DNA from: Spirodela intermedia | Taxonomy: Eukaryota; Streptophyta; Magnoliopsida; Alismatales; Araceae | Assembly: GCA_902729315.2 (NCBI GenBank) | Contig: LR746266.1 | Coordinates: 687,001 to 751,000, forward strand | Length of the DNA: 64,000 nt | Direction of reading: 5' to 3' | Shown: positions 46,436 to 61,297 of the stretch, one piece after another | Numbering within the stretch: the stretch's first letter is position 1 | Layout: each line of letters begins with the position of its first letter | Program-made: the position numbers and the translations under genes | Notes under the pieces: generated by a model | Told to the model about the DNA's origin: nothing | The model's input: only the letters and a program-made list of their open reading frames with translations | Database searches by the model: none

Positions 46436-49244
46436 ATGGGGAAGTCGTACCCGACCGTAAGCGAGGAGTACTTGAAGGCCCTGGACAAAGCCAAGAGGAA
46501 GCTCCGCGGCCTTATCGCGGACAAGAAGTGCGCTCCCTTGATGCTGCGTCTTGCGTGAGCACCGTCGACTGAGATTTTCCTCCCGCTTTACTCCGATGTC
46601 GCGATCGTTTCGTTGCGGCTTTAAAATTGTTGTCTGCTGTCGACCAGATGGCATTCGGCGGGCACTTACGATGTGTCGACGAAGACGGGCGGCCCCTTCG
46701 GGACCATGAGGTTCTCGACAGAGCTCGGTCATGCAGCCAATAATGGCCTCGACATCGCCGTCCGTCTGCTGGAACCGATCAAGGAGCAGTTTCCAATCAT
46801 CTCTTATGCCGACTTTTACCAGGTGAAATAGTCAAGAATGTTCATATTTCAATACTGTATATTCCTTGTTGTTTCTCTACAAAAAATCGTTATATGCGTA
46901 TTTATTTATTTATTTTTGCCGACAAGTTGGCTGGAGTTGTTGCCGTCGAGATCACTGGAGGACCGGACGTTCCGTTCCATCCCGGCAGGGAGGTAAATAG
47001 ATTAACGTACTTTCTCGCTTTGTATCTGATTCAAAAACGTCTTGTCCTCATTTTGATTGTGATCTCCGTTTTTTCTCAAATCACTTGTACGGTAGCCTAG
47101 TCGAAAGACGTCCTCTGTTGTGATTTTCTCTTTAAGTTATTCTCAGGTTTCGGATATCTCTCACCTTGTGCCGTATAAGGTTGTCGTCCATGAAAAATGG
47201 CCTACGTGATGCTGTCCGTATGCATCTTGTGAACTATTTCTCCCTTCTATTTTTTTCTCAGATTTCCTTGCAGTAGAACAGGCTATGCAACGGGCTAACC
47301 TTCTAAGATGAAAAACCATCGTTTAACGAATCTGATGGGGAAATACATGAGGACCTGAAGATGCATTCTAACTCTCTACAGAGCTCTAAATACTTATTCG
47401 GGAGTTCGGGAGCGTCGAGTTCAGTTCTATTGATTTAATTTCTAGCACGTTTATCTTTTGGATTATGTGATCCATGTGTTACAGTCATGTGTTTTTTTAA
47501 TTGAATACTCCACGGGGGAATTTGTTTATGCTCTGTTTTTTGAATGGTCTGGTTCTATCTGGAAATCGGGTTTAGAATGGGTTGTCGTTTTGCCTAATTG
47601 ATGGATACAGAAAGAACGTCTGTTTCCTGCGGTTCCGTTGAGGGTGATATATGGTTTAGCTCAATGTGTAGGTGCAGGGAAAAGCTTTGCTATTTTCTTC
47701 CTGTTTTATACTGGACCTTCCTTCTAGGTGGGGAATGGACCTTCTTTCTATTGGCGTTCTATTTTCAGTCAACAGTCCCACTCTCGAGCATGTTTTTAAA
47801 CTCTTCCTAGGTGGAATGGGAATCATCAAACGCCTTGTAAGGCGTGTACTGTCTTGCGAGCGAACATTGATACTTGGTTTTGTTTTTTCGATTCATCGTA
47901 GAGCGTGTTTGTAGAATCATTCTATTGAAAACAGTCCAGAATTTTTGTCTGGTTTTTCTTTCTGGATGGACTGATGCAGTTATTACGATGCCGCAATGCT
48001 TTGCTGGACATTTTTTTCCCTCTTTCTTCCGTACAGCCTTCTTTTCTTATGAATCTTACTTGTATGAAGAGGAGCTCATATTTTCTGTTAGTTGTGCGGT
48101 ATAGGCAAAAGTGTTATCGACATTTTCTATCTGTTTCGTCGTTCTTTAGGTGTCACCATTGCTTATCGTTTATTTAGTTTTCTTACCATATCTTATTTAT
48201 CCCTCCAATTTAGGACAAGCCTGCCCCTCCTGTGGAAGGCCGCCTGCCAGATGCCACAAAAGGTTTCGACCGTAACCTCTTGGCTTTCCTTTCTCTCATT
48301 AATCGTTTTTCTAATTAATATATCATTGCATTGCCACATCTATCGGCTGCATGGCAAGAAGGGGATGCGTGATATCTTGGCTATACCCGATTGAAACCCA
48401 GAGAATGATCGGGCCGAACTTGGTCCCAAGCTCCTTTAATCGGCTCCACTGATACCCCTCTGCTGTGTTCTAAGGGTTTGCGTTTTTTTTTTTTTCCCTG
48501 AAAGCAGGTTCTGACCACTTGAGGAATGTCTTCCGTGATCAGATGGGCCTCGGCGACCAAGACATTGTCGCCTTATCCGGGGGCCACACCCTGGTAAGAG
48601 AATAACCATCACTTACGCACATTAGTTGAAAAATCCTCCGCAATGATATTACCATTTTCTCGTAACCTCGTAGGGAAGGTGCCACAAGGAGCGTTCCGGC
48701 TTTGAGGGCCCCTGGACTACAAACCCTAACATCTTCGATAACTCTTACTTCAAGTATGAAAAGCTACCGATCCATTCTTTCTTCATCTCCTGTGGTGATT
48801 CATTCAACTGGGCCAGTTGCCTGATGGTCTCTTCTTGCAGGGAGCTTGTTTCCGGAGAGAAGGAGGGCCTCATCCAGCTGCCCTCGGACAAAGCCCTTCT
48901 CTCTGATCCCTCCTTCCGCCCCCTAGTGGAAAAATACGCGGTGGTATGTACTCCGTTACGCCGCATTATTTCTCTTTGCCGGAGGACTCGGCCGTTGTGC
49001 CCCGACCCCTCTGAACTTGCTCTGTGTGCTCCCTCGCCTTAGGACGAAGACGCCTTCTTCTCCGACTACGCTGAAGCCCACCTGAAGCTCTCTGAGTTGG
49101 GGTAAGGACATCAGTCAGTCTACCAGAAGTTTCTATTCTGTTTCTTGTTCTATAGGGGCTTACACGGCTTCCCCATTTGGGCCCCATTACGTCTCCAGCT
49201 TCGACGACTGCGCGGGATGCGCCCGCGCCGCCCTCGTGAAGTAA
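46436..49244 (+). CDS. APX: L-ascorbate peroxidase, cytosolic type
   Basis: Reduces H2O2 to water with ascorbate as electron donor, in the ascorbate-glutathione cycle. Nine exons: 46436-46554, 46648-46822, 46927-46992, 48214-48262, 48508-48593, 48674-48753, 48841-48943, 49043-49101 and 49199-49244; about 260 residues. The distal heme pocket is [11 protein letters not shown] (Arg, Trp, His); the proximal side is [23 protein letters not shown] with the heme-ligand His and the electron-transfer Trp. Cys in [10 protein letters not shown] and Arg in HKERSG, the ascorbate-site residues, are present. There is no transit peptide, no membrane tail and no peroxisomal signal, so a cytosolic form is likely. 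The last exon is less certain: splicing at 49101/49199 gives an end of [15 protein letters not shown] instead of the usual short GFA[DE]A, whereas reading into the intron stops directly after SELG. Confidence 0.95.
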
Positions 49245-50145
49245 TCCGCTCCACTACGTGCTCGTACGGTGCGGTGGCGCTGTCTTTTGCGGACTAGAAC
49301 GGATACTATTTTCGCTGATCGCGATATTCCCGACTGTTCAAGCTGTCCTTTCGTTCAGAATGACTAGTTTTCCACGTGGCTTCCCCAGCGTATGCATGCC
49401 TCCCCGCCCTTCCATGGCCTACAGAGTCCACTAGTAGTCTCTTGGCACGGCGTTCGAAGGGATCGCTACTCCACGTCGGTCAACGCCCGCCGCGTTCTGC
49501 GCCGAGCGCCGTCTCTATACGAAAGATGTATTTGCGCTAGGTTATTAGCATTAATCAGGTCATCAATTACGATGCTAAGTAACTATATGCGATCAGTTAT
49601 TAATTTGCTCTTTCATGCAAAATGGATAATCGGAGGTAACCATAAATGAAAAGTACAGGTCAACTTCGGTGGCTCCGAATTGAGTCAAAATCTTTGCGAA
49701 ATTTGCTGGCGGCGAGGCAACTACAGCTGTAGTTTCCCAGAAGTTTCCAAGCGTCAGTCGACAACTACTCGGTGGGGTCAATGCGACGTCGAGAAGCATT
49801 AAGTGGCCAAGTTTCCAAAAAACACTGGCCAATCCACGGGTTTACTGGTTAAAATGACGTAATGTCTATATATATATAGAGAGAGAGAGAAAGAGAAAGA
49901 GAGACAATCGACCAACCCCTAAACCCCGAACATGACGGCGGCTAGAACACAACGTTAAAGCCATCAAAGGTCAACACTAGTTTTCTGTTAGAACACATTC
50001 ACATTCAACCAACCAAATTCAGCGACCAAAAAAAGAAAAGAAAAAGAAAAGAAAAAGAAAAACCCATGCAGTACACCACGGCTGCACATAATCTTCTTCG
50101 AGGTCAACGGACCCGGGAGGCCGTCCACGCCGGACCGAAGGATCC
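49245..50145. other. Convergent intergenic region between APX and the MAP kinase gene
   Basis: It contains both 3' UTRs. A short TA/GA run lies at 49868-49903 and an imperfect AAAAAGAAAAG run at 50031-50060. No gene is supported. Confidence 0.6.
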
Positions 50146-52192
<2,047 letters not shown>

Positions 52193-52506
52193 CTCTGAAC
52201 CTGCGAATCCCTGGGAGGGATGAAGATTACCTTCTTCCTCTTACTCTTACTCTTCCTCCTCCTCCTCCTCCTCCTCCCCTTCTTCTCCTTCCTCGCCCTC
52301 CTTCCACAGAAGAAGATGGGCATCTTATACGGAGGACCCTCATTTCCGAGAAAATCATCGGAAGGGGGTTGGAAGAAAGAAAGTTAGGTTGGGGGAGAGA
52401 GAGACAAGCAGAGAAACAAAGATAGAGAGAAAGAGAGAGAGAGAGAGGGGAAGGAAGTCGTCGCAGTATTTTTACCGGGTGTGGCTGCTGGGTTATCCAT
52501 CTATTG

Positions 52507-52508
<2 letters not shown>

Positions 52509-52558
<50 letters not shown>
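52509..52558. repeat. (TC)n microsatellite upstream of MPK3-like gene
   Basis: About 25 TC units, 320-370 bp upstream of the kinase ATG. It reads GA on the kinase sense strand, unlike the intronic runs. Confidence 0.95.
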
Positions 52559-52560
<2 letters not shown>

Positions 52561-52649
52561 GGGGCTGCAATTCTCACTCCCAGCGCGTTGCCATTTTGTC
52601 GGCTACTCAATGACCCTCGCGTCCCTGGAACCGCTGGAACAAGGGAGAG

Positions 52650-53619
52650 TTGACTTCTGAGATGATCGGCTCAGGAATATCCATGTCCTGTCGACGCTTC
52701 TTCGTCCCCTTGTATTTTAATAATACTTTAAATATTTATAAATTTGTACATTTATAAATATGGGTACATAATTTGTACACTCGTCCTCTCTCTCTCTCTT
52801 GCACGGTCAACATTATGGGTACATAATTTATAACTACAGGGTTAGTATAAAATAAATAAAAATAATTTAATATTATTATAATAAATAAATAATTTCATCA
52901 CAGTTTTACTATTGTCAATTATATATTTTATAAGAAATATTAATTAAATCTACCCGATTCTCCCTTGTGAATATATGGAGATGAAGTGAAAGTTGACCCA
53001 ATTCAGGGCAGGATTAAAACCAAGCTCCTAAATTGTGGATATAACATCAAAAAATAAGTTTACAAAAATGATTCTCGAAACTTATAAACTATTATTGGAT
53101 ATGTTTTGACAAGTTGTGGTATCTAACGTAATTTAAATGGCTGAAAAATGGGAATTATTGTTGGCTATAAGAAATTTGGGCGTCTTGCCTAGTCTTTAAC
53201 GCCAGGTCAACAGCTACATCAGAACAAAAAGGTCAACAAGTTGTCTTGGTATTTTTTCTTCTCTTAATTGGGAATATTTCCCTACGTGGCATATACTAAG
53301 TCAACAAGTTGTCTAGGGTACGTGGCATAAGGACTGCATCTATATGGTCAACACATAGCGTTTGAGAGACGTCACTTGTTGTTAACTAATTATTGTAATG
53401 ATATAAAAAATACATTATTTTCCCCAGGACTAAATAAATTCAGCAAAATGCAATGTGGTGGAGAACTATCTCCGATAGATTAGGATGTGATATCAATAAT
53501 TTCAATTAAACCCGCCATTTTTTAGCAAGGGTTTTATATATTTTCTCTAATATGTTTATTTGTGCCCCATCCAGTAGCCTTTACATCTTGGACTCTGTCA
53601 TCCTTAAAGCACACTTAGT

Positions 53620-53689
<70 letters not shown>

Positions 53690-53993
53690 ATCCGTAAATA
53701 CCCTGAATGTGATCATTTTATTAAGCAGTCAATTCCCTTTTTGGGTAAGTCAACTTTAATTTTTTTTCATAATATTTGACTCTTTTTTTTTGTTTATTGC
53801 GGTGGGAAAGGTGGGGAGCATAATTCTCCGGGGGCAGATCTCCTCCTCCCTCTCGTAGCAACACTTGTATCTTTTTGCTTTACTCTTCATACGTTAATTC
53901 TTTCTACGGGGAAGGTTCCGTCTCTCTTGACCGACCGCCCGACGACTTGACTTCCTGTTCGGCGGCAGTGGGTCTTCGTCACCGGGCGGTCAA
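52650..53993. promoter_or_regulatory. W-box cluster (TTGAC[CT]) upstream of MPK3-like gene
   Basis: TTGAC[CT] or its complement occurs at 52650, 52805, 52993, 53205, 53231, 53299, 53346, 53727, 53748, 53776, 53927, 53947 and 53988. These are WRKY factor core sites. Random expectation for four 6-mers in 1.35 kb is roughly one to two. The cluster could serve MPK3, the Dof gene, or both. Confidence 0.6.
53624..53688. repeat. (GA)n microsatellite, about 32 units
   Basis: An uninterrupted GA run in the intergenic region between the MPK3-like and Dof genes. Confidence 0.97.
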
Positions 53994-54966
53994 CCCACGC
54001 GTAGGCACGATCGATGCGGGATTATCGTATCTTATATTGGAATAAACCGCTCGAATCCTTCCACCTAAAAAGATTTAGATTTTCCAGTGTGGGGGAGCTG
54101 GTCACGACTGTGGGCCAATTCTGTACATATATTATCAGCCCATTTACAGTTTGGGCCCATGCGGGGGAGCCATTTGGGCCGTGTTTCTAGTACCATTTGG
54201 ATTAATTTTATGTCCGCCCCGTTTTCACTGGCACTGCGAGAAATTTATGGATATACCCTTAAAAAGAGTTTTGTGTTCAACAAGACTATATTTTTTGCAC
54301 TAGCGAGAAGGTGAGCTCACTCGCGGTGTACGGGATCCGGGGGATTCCTTGCTTTCTTCGGAGGAAAGAGAAAAACATTCCGAGACGGCGTGGGCCGGTC
54401 GTTCCGAGCTCGAGAAACGAAATATTCTATCGCCCATTGACCATAAAAAATCGCGAAATGTGGACGGCCCAGATGCTTCGGCAGAGAATCGTTTGACTAG
54501 TCGAAGAGAAAGTGAACGATCTCCGCTATGCGACAAGAGTTTTACGAGTACTTGGTGGGTTGATCTTCAGACAAAGATCAACGATCGGACGGGTGAGAAG
54601 AGGCATACTCGTTATCGTAGGATTTGGGCCCATTGGGCCCATTGGGCTAGGCGGCGGTGAGTAGACCAAGGGGTGTGGACATTGTCGGGGCCCACGCGGT
54701 CGTCGTGAGTCCAGTGGCTTGGATTTGTCGTCGCCCTCGGACAAGGCAGTGGTCTGCTCATTCGAGAAGTGATGATCACGCTCTGACTCAAACACTCGCC
54801 CCCAAGACCGAACAGACCGCTGAATACCCTTCTCTCTCTCTCTCTCCCTCTCCCTCCATCGGCAGTTAAAAAGACAAGTCCAGAGCCCAGCACTCCTATC
54901 TCTGTTGCCCCTCTCTCTCTCTAGCGTTCGGAGGCGCCTTCTGAGTTCCCACGATCACTTGCATGG

Positions 54967-55758
54967 ATGGAGACCTCTAATCATCACCGGGAACAGGTAG
55001 CTCCGTAGCAAAGCAGCTGGAACTTCTCTGCCCATCTCGTTTCTCCATCTTCTCTCTCTCTCTTTCAATTTATCTCTCTTCTTCCGTTCTCTTTTCCTCG
55101 ATGTAAAACCCACAGCTATTATATCTTTCCTCCGCAGACAATGGGCGGTCACCTTCTTCTCCCGCTGCCGCAGGAGAAGCGGCGGAGTGAGCAGCCGGAG
55201 ACCGCCGTGAGGTGCCCCCGGTGCAACTCCGGCGACACCAAATTCTGCTACTACAACAACTACTCGCTCTCCCAGCCCCGCCACTTCTGCAAGACCTGCC
55301 GCCGCTACTGGACCAGAGGCGGCACCCTGAGGAACGTCCCCGTCGGCGGCAGCTCCCGAAAGAAGAGGAGACAACACTCCTCCTTCTCCTCCTCAAAGAA
55401 GGCTCGCCTTCATCGGCCACTCCCTCCCTCGGCCGGTGGCGGAGCTTTCTTCGTCGGAAGCCCCAGTTCCAGTTCCGACCCGCCTGGAGCTCCCACTTTT
55501 CTGGACATCCTGAGGAACAGATTCCTGGAGAACAGCGCGGGGGATTTCGGGGATCTCTGCGACGGGTTCCACGGCGGCGCAGCGGCGCCGCTGCGCGAAG
55601 GCTTCGCCGTCGACGGGGGAGAGGAGGCCTTCGTGGGGCTTCAGTGGCCGCAGCTCGACGGCGGCGGAAGCGGTGCGGCGGAGCCGTTCGGGAGAGATAA
55701 CTGGGACGGATTTGGATCTACGCGTCACGGCGGCCTGGTCAACACCTACTTCGTCTAG
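54967..55758 (+). CDS. Dof zinc-finger transcription factor
   Basis: A plant-specific DNA-binding protein that recognises AAAG cores. Two exons are inferred: 54967-54996 ([10 protein letters not shown]) and 55138-55758, joined in phase 0 to 216 residues. The Dof domain has CPRC and CKTC at residues 36-39 and 61-64, that is C-X2-C-X21-C-X2-C, followed by [17 protein letters not shown] and a basic SSRKKRR segment. The rest is low-complexity Ser, Gly and Pro with one more structured stretch ([15 protein letters not shown]). If the first exon is only leader, translation would start at the ATG at 55141, losing 11 residues outside the domain. The second exon is very GC-rich, unlike the neighbouring AT-rich DNA, which is common for intron-poor Dof genes. 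Target genes are unknown. Confidence 0.93.
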
Positions 55759-55854
55759 AGAGCGGCAGTACTGGTCCCCGTGATGCCCCTTGTCTTGCCC
55801 GCTGGCTCCGCCTCTTCCACCTCATTCCTCACCTGCTGGTTCGCACTTCCACGC

Positions 55855-55858
<4 letters not shown>

Positions 55859-55911
<53 letters not shown>
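55859..55911. repeat. (CT)n microsatellite in the Dof 3' region
   Basis: About 26 CT units, 100 bp past the Dof stop codon and probably within its 3' UTR. Confidence 0.95.
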
Positions 55912-55914
<3 letters not shown>

Positions 55915-56059
55915 AATAATATGTAAGCTCGGAATATGATAAGAAATATTACTAAAAGAGTTCAATTTCGACGACCCATCATCAAAATGGGCAATGATTC
56001 CTCGGCCGAAATAAACCCGGGGGATTTTGCGGTGGCCCGCATTGAGGAATTTGATTGTG

Positions 56060-56440
56060 TCCAGATATGTAACGTCTTTTGTCACCATAGGAACCTGAAA
56101 AACGGGCCCGTTGAACTTCTGGAGACGTGCACGACTGCTATACGTGATCATATGGGATGTAAATGGGTCATTTGGGCTGAAATAAACGTTTGGAAAATCA
56201 GCCTAGGCCTAGGCCCAATATAGGCCCAAATTAATTAAATAGAGGGAATTTTTTTCCCGTGTTTGCCGAATGTATGCTTTGGGCAAATTAATCAAATTAT
56301 TCGTGCATGTAGGTTTATATGTGATGTGGATTCTCATATGCTTAGTCCAACATTGGTCATACCACTCCTTTGTTAGTGTTTAACATTATCATAAGCTATG
56401 AATGAGACTGCTATACTTATGTTGCTTGAGTCCTATCTTC
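56060..56440 (+). repeat. Diverged partial copy of the RPS23 promoter and intron 1
   Basis: Block A (about 56060-56250) matches about 61298-61485: GGCCCGTTGA, then TGATCA, GGGATGT[AT]AATGGG, and GGCCCAAAT[TG]AATTAAATAG in the same order. Block B (about 56310-56440) matches about 62050-62190: GC[AG][GT]GTTTATATGTG-like start, TAACATTATCATAAGCTA, GAGACTGC and GAGTCCT. Between A and B the copy has only about 60 bp where the RPS23 locus has about 560 bp including exon 1. Many differences in block B are C-to-T or G-to-A. Confidence 0.8.
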
Positions 56441-59400
56441 AAGAGCCAAAGGAGATCAAGTTATGTCCACATCACCAATAGCTCTTCCCAAGTTGATTAA
56501 GGGATGATTTTCTTTATTTTTAAGCCTTTGATGTGATTGAACCCCTCTTATCACAAGCACCAATGAGGCTACCCCATGATTAATTAAAGAATAAGCCATT
56601 TGATTTGTATTTTTAACCTTTCATTTTATCATGTGAGGGAGAGACATGTCTTATTCATCTAGTGTGGCTTTCCACCACCTATCAAACCCAACATTCATCA
56701 CCACTTGATCCATTGTCAGCCACCGCCTTCATTGAGTGCCATTGCCATCCACCATTTACTATGTATTGTTACTATCCACCATCTTCTACCACTAGCCACC
56801 ATCCATTGCTGTCTAACTTATGTTGAATTGTGTTTGTAATATTGTTAGCACTACCACTAGCCACATTGATGCCGAGCCACTAGCCACAACAATTGTCACT
56901 ACCATGTTGGCAAATGATAGACTACCATCAAAACCACCGCCTATAGTTATGACATCCTACTAGCTTGGGGTTAGACTTCTACTAATTCATAACCTAGTGA
57001 ATTGTTAGATATGAATTGATCAATGAATCATTGATGAGAACTTCAGTAAATAGTCAGCAATTAGGAAAACAACTATGAGGTGTGTTTTTCTCTTTGGTAG
57101 TTGCCCACTTTGATGTAGGGGTGATTTTTGCACCCTCTTTTTTTATGAATTGAGTATGTATTTATATAATATATATATTTTTATAAGTAATGTGGAGTAT
57201 ATTATATAAAGGTTTACTTATTCTAATATTTAATAAAGAGTGTATCGAGATCAAATTGATTTAAACTAATTAATTTATTGTGCGTGGAGCACCCCAACCT
57301 TATTAATTTTTTAATTGTGTTGATTTATTCTATTATAAATCATACAAGTGACCACTTGGATGTCTTAATTAGCTCCTCTAGGGCATGTAAACTTATTATG
57401 GAAGTCAATTTTAGAATGTTTGTATAGATTCAAATAATCAATCATCCCACATCAAATTTTGGTATAAGATCTTGGGTTTTTAGTTAGTGCACTAACACTA
57501 TCAAAAAACTTATTGTTTTCATCATTTAGTTACATGCCTACTAAATCTAGTTAAAAAATACTAAGTAGTGAGAAATCAACTAAGTCATTGAAAAAAGGAG
57601 ATTTGTTCGATTGGGTAAAGAATATACCATATAAATTTTTATAGAAGACTCTTTTGTTTAAATTGTTGACATATTCAATCAATTATATATATTTAAAAAA
57701 GGTGAGTACCATGAAGTATTTATAATCACTACCAAACCTCTACCTTAGATGCCCATATGATTTAAAAGGCTAACTTGAAATCTTTTAAGAGAGTGTCAAG
57801 AATGACATATTACTATATCATTTAATTGATCCATATCAATTGACAAAATAGAGCGTTAGAGTTGAAGCTTCTTACTTTGATAGGTACCTAGATCTTACAA
57901 TTTTTTTTGATTGGGATGTTGAAATAGATTATTATTTTGGATGATATGAAAACTTGGAAAAAGGTAAAATTGTTTAATTAAAATTGGCAAGACATATCAA
58001 AATTTATTGATAACATGTTGTGATATTACTTCTTAAGAAGAGCCATGAACTAATGAGAATGTGGATGAAATGAAGGAGAATTATCTTTCGACTGCACATA
58101 AGTATAGTCTTAGATAAATGGTGAAAACTGATCTAATGAAATTGATATGTATTAGAATATATCTTTAAATTTAATGAACTCTTCATGAGACGTGAGACAA
58201 ATGAAGACATAGAGGTAACTCTTTCAAAATTTAGGACAATTAAAATAAGATATTTAAAGAAAGCTTTTCCTCCATGATGTCATGATATTAAATTATGTCT
58301 ACTAGTTATATCTACACAGATTCTAAAGACCTCAATTTCCAAGGTTTACACAATTGGTCTCTAGATAATTGAATAAATCAAGGGGGGGATGAAATGATTT
58401 CTATTTTTTTTAATTATTACTTTATTTTATCTCTTTAATTTATCTTTTCTTTTCTCAAATTAAGTGGGACTCACATATAATCTATAAAGATGATGAAAGT
58501 TTGTTGATCAATACAAAGTTTTTAAAGTAGTTTAGCTTGCAATGCTTACATCTACTTCCCAAGTTGACAAACCTTGGTTTTCTACTAAGTATACTTCATC
58601 ATTAAAACTGACTTTTGGGCTTATCTCTCTCTTACAACATAGACTCTTCAAGCCTACAACTCTACACTAGAAGCTACTCTTATAACAACTTTTACTTAGA
58701 TGTGAGCTCACTAGATGCTTCAATCTATATTCAACACATTATAGGTGTATTGAGCATGACTTGAGCTCATCACAAGAGTAAGACTAACCAACCAAGTATA
58801 TCATTGGTGCTTATCACTTGACTAAGTTCACGATAGATACTTTTCATGTCACCACTACACCACATGTGCATGTCTTCCATCAAACATAGTAAATGTGTAA
58901 GATGCACGTCCTAACACAACATAATTAAAATAAAAAAATCAATCAACTTGAAATGAAGTTACAACAATCTTTAAATGTTGTTTTCATACATTGAGAGTTG
59001 ATGAGGAAATTGAGAGGAGTTGGACTAAAGAAGGAAGTAATTGAGACTTGGAATAGTATTCACAACTCTCTTGAAATGATTAGACCTTGTCTTCTCAATT
59101 TTGAGACTTCAAAGGAAGAATGCCTATTAAAATACTTGTTATTGGTCTGAATCTTTGAATAGTTCAAATTTTTATGCACAATTTTATTTACTAGTACATG
59201 CTAATATCTGTGAGATATTTTTTGAGATAAAAATTATTTTCTGACTAGCCATAACTTTTATATTGTTTTGCCCCTATCCAAACATATGAAATCAATAAGC
59301 TTGTAAAACCAATAAAAAATAAATGCCTTAATCATTTTATTCAAAATCTATTTCATTTGACTCATTCAAATACTTTTATATTGATTATTCATATGCCTTT

Positions 59401-61297
59401 ATTAGAGAAGCCATTTGATATAGAAAATTCAAATCTTATGATTTACACATAATATTATAATATATTTGTCTAAGATAGATTTTTTATTATATTTTATATC
59501 ATAGAGTAATAATTATATTCTTGATGAGATTTTAATTATTTAAAAAATAATATATGCTATTAATCTCATCTAATACATCAATCCCTGATTAAATTTACAT
59601 CTCAAATTATCAATTTCACAATTTCATATTAATCTTTACAAAATCATAATAAATTAATCTATAACTCAACATATACTCCCACTCCAACTCATAATGTAAT
59701 GCACTCAAAAGAACACAAATTAATAATCAATTATCCATAGTGTTTCAAATAAAATTCCTTATACATGTGTTATATTAGAAAACTCACAATTCTCCACATC
59801 ATTTGCTCTAAATGTGACTCACCTTCAAAATCTTAATGTTAAATTGTCCTGAAAAGAGAAGATAAATAGAAAAGAAAATCAACCAGCAAGTCATCTTAAG
59901 TTAATGCCTATAAAGATGTGTTGTTGATGTTATGGATGTTGACATCATATCTATAAATATCCAACCCTTACTTTTTATATGAGATAATCTAATGTGGATC
60001 AAAATTAAAAGAAAACAGCTAATGTATGTGGCTAAATAAATGAAAAGTACAATATTCAAGATCACATTGTCTAACAATTTCAATAGGATAAAGATTTTGT
60101 GAGTTGCATTATAAGTGAAAATGTTCAAAAAGCTAAATAGGTGATGAATTAGATGATGTATGCTTGGGATTTATGAGATGTATTCTAACCTAGTTCGAAG
60201 AATAAGATGATACATGTTGTACATCCATTTTTTATGTATTTCTTAAGATTAAGAGAATTTTATAAAATCATAGTAGATCGTGGGAGTTGAATTAATACAT
60301 CTCAATTTACATTATATCATGCTTAAGATTTGCTCAACTTAACCATCTCAACTCACACAAAGTATCATGATTGAACTCATCTTCTATTCACATTTGAAAA
60401 ATATTTTTTGAGCCCATTAATTATGTACTCATATGTGGATTAAGTTTGATGTGATGTTCTATCCATATAAGGTATAAAGTCTCATATTTAGAAGTCCATA
60501 CTTATATGATCTAAAATCTCACATGACTTTGAAATTTTAACACATACTATTTTGTGAATAGTGAGAAAAATATCACATAGCATCTTCATCAACTTTGACC
60601 ATCTGATCTTAAGAAATCAATTATTAGCTAGAATTTTTTCTTAATTAATACACATTGAGAGTTTATGCTGTCAATCTATTTCATCTTATTCTTATTCTTA
60701 TTCACATTGAGAAATCAAAAAATAGTTGATCTTATTCTTGTGTCGATCCATGTTAAAAAGTTTCAAAGTTAGTTGTCTTTTACATTAAGAGTTTATGTTA
60801 AAACATTGAGCCATATCAATGCCTAGTAACTCTCACATATAGTTCAAATAGTTTAAAGAGGGAGACAACAGAAGAAGTTCTCATCAAGTGCTAATGCAAA
60901 GTTAAAATTTGCAGAACATGGTCTTTAAAATTTTGAGATAAATTAGAAAAAATACATGCTATTAACATATCAATAACCACTAATTATTCTCATTAATCTA
61001 TTTGAGTTTTCTTCATCTCTTGTGATTGAGTCAGAACTAAGTGTCCATTAGTCATATTTCTTACATGACATGTTCAAATGGATGATGTATTTGACGAACA
61101 AGTTATATATCTATTTGGAGGTTTCAGTGATTCCTCATATGTTTGAAGAGGTGACCACCATTTTTCATAAGATCTATGAATCATCTAATGACAAACATCC
61201 CTTTTAACATACAAAGAGTCACTAAAACCCTTCACTCTATATATAGATAATTTGTTTATCTTAGATATCATATGATATGCCCATTAGGGTGCAATGG
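56441..61297. other. AT-rich, gene-free block with decayed repeat DNA
   Basis: Nearly 5 kb with no long open frame on either strand, very few CG dinucleotides and high A+T. A CCAC/CCATC-rich low-complexity part lies at about 56680-56940. A gag-like remnant and a primer-binding-site-like string are listed separately. I see no intact gene, no clear long terminal repeat pair and no RNA gene. Confidence 0.75.
57455..58375 (+). mobile_element. Decayed Ty3/gypsy-type LTR retrotransposon remnant (gag region)
   Basis: From about 57860 to 58375 the plus strand, read across several stops and frame breaks, keeps short pieces in the order typical of plant Ty3/gypsy gag: a DWDVEIDYYFG-like start, a basic WW/Y-poor middle, a FNELF-like and then an LSKFRT-like segment. 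At about 57461 a TGGTATAAGATC string resembles the TGGTATCAGAGC primer-binding-site context that follows many plant 5' LTRs. No intact gag, protease, reverse transcriptase or integrase frame remains, and I could not find a matching 3' LTR. It is an old, inactive fragment. Confidence 0.55.

Larger units (their letters stand above)
52193..54966. other. Divergent upstream region of MPK3-like and Dof genes
   Basis: The segment nearest the kinase is GC-rich leader with a CTC/CTT-rich tract at 52235-52290. A CT run lies at 52509-52558 and a GA run at 53624-53688. The middle (52700-53560) is AT-rich and dense in W-box cores, listed separately. Site II motifs (TGGGCC/GGGCCCA) occur at about 54111-54180 and 54627-54650. 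Plus-strand and minus-strand frames at 54300-54870 have no recognisable domain. Confidence 0.55.
55759..56440. other. Intergenic: Dof 3' region and decayed RPS23 upstream copy
   Basis: A (CT)n run (55859-55911) lies about 100 bp after the Dof stop. From about 56060 the sequence matches the RPS23 upstream region and then its first intron, as described in the repeat entry. Confidence 0.7.
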
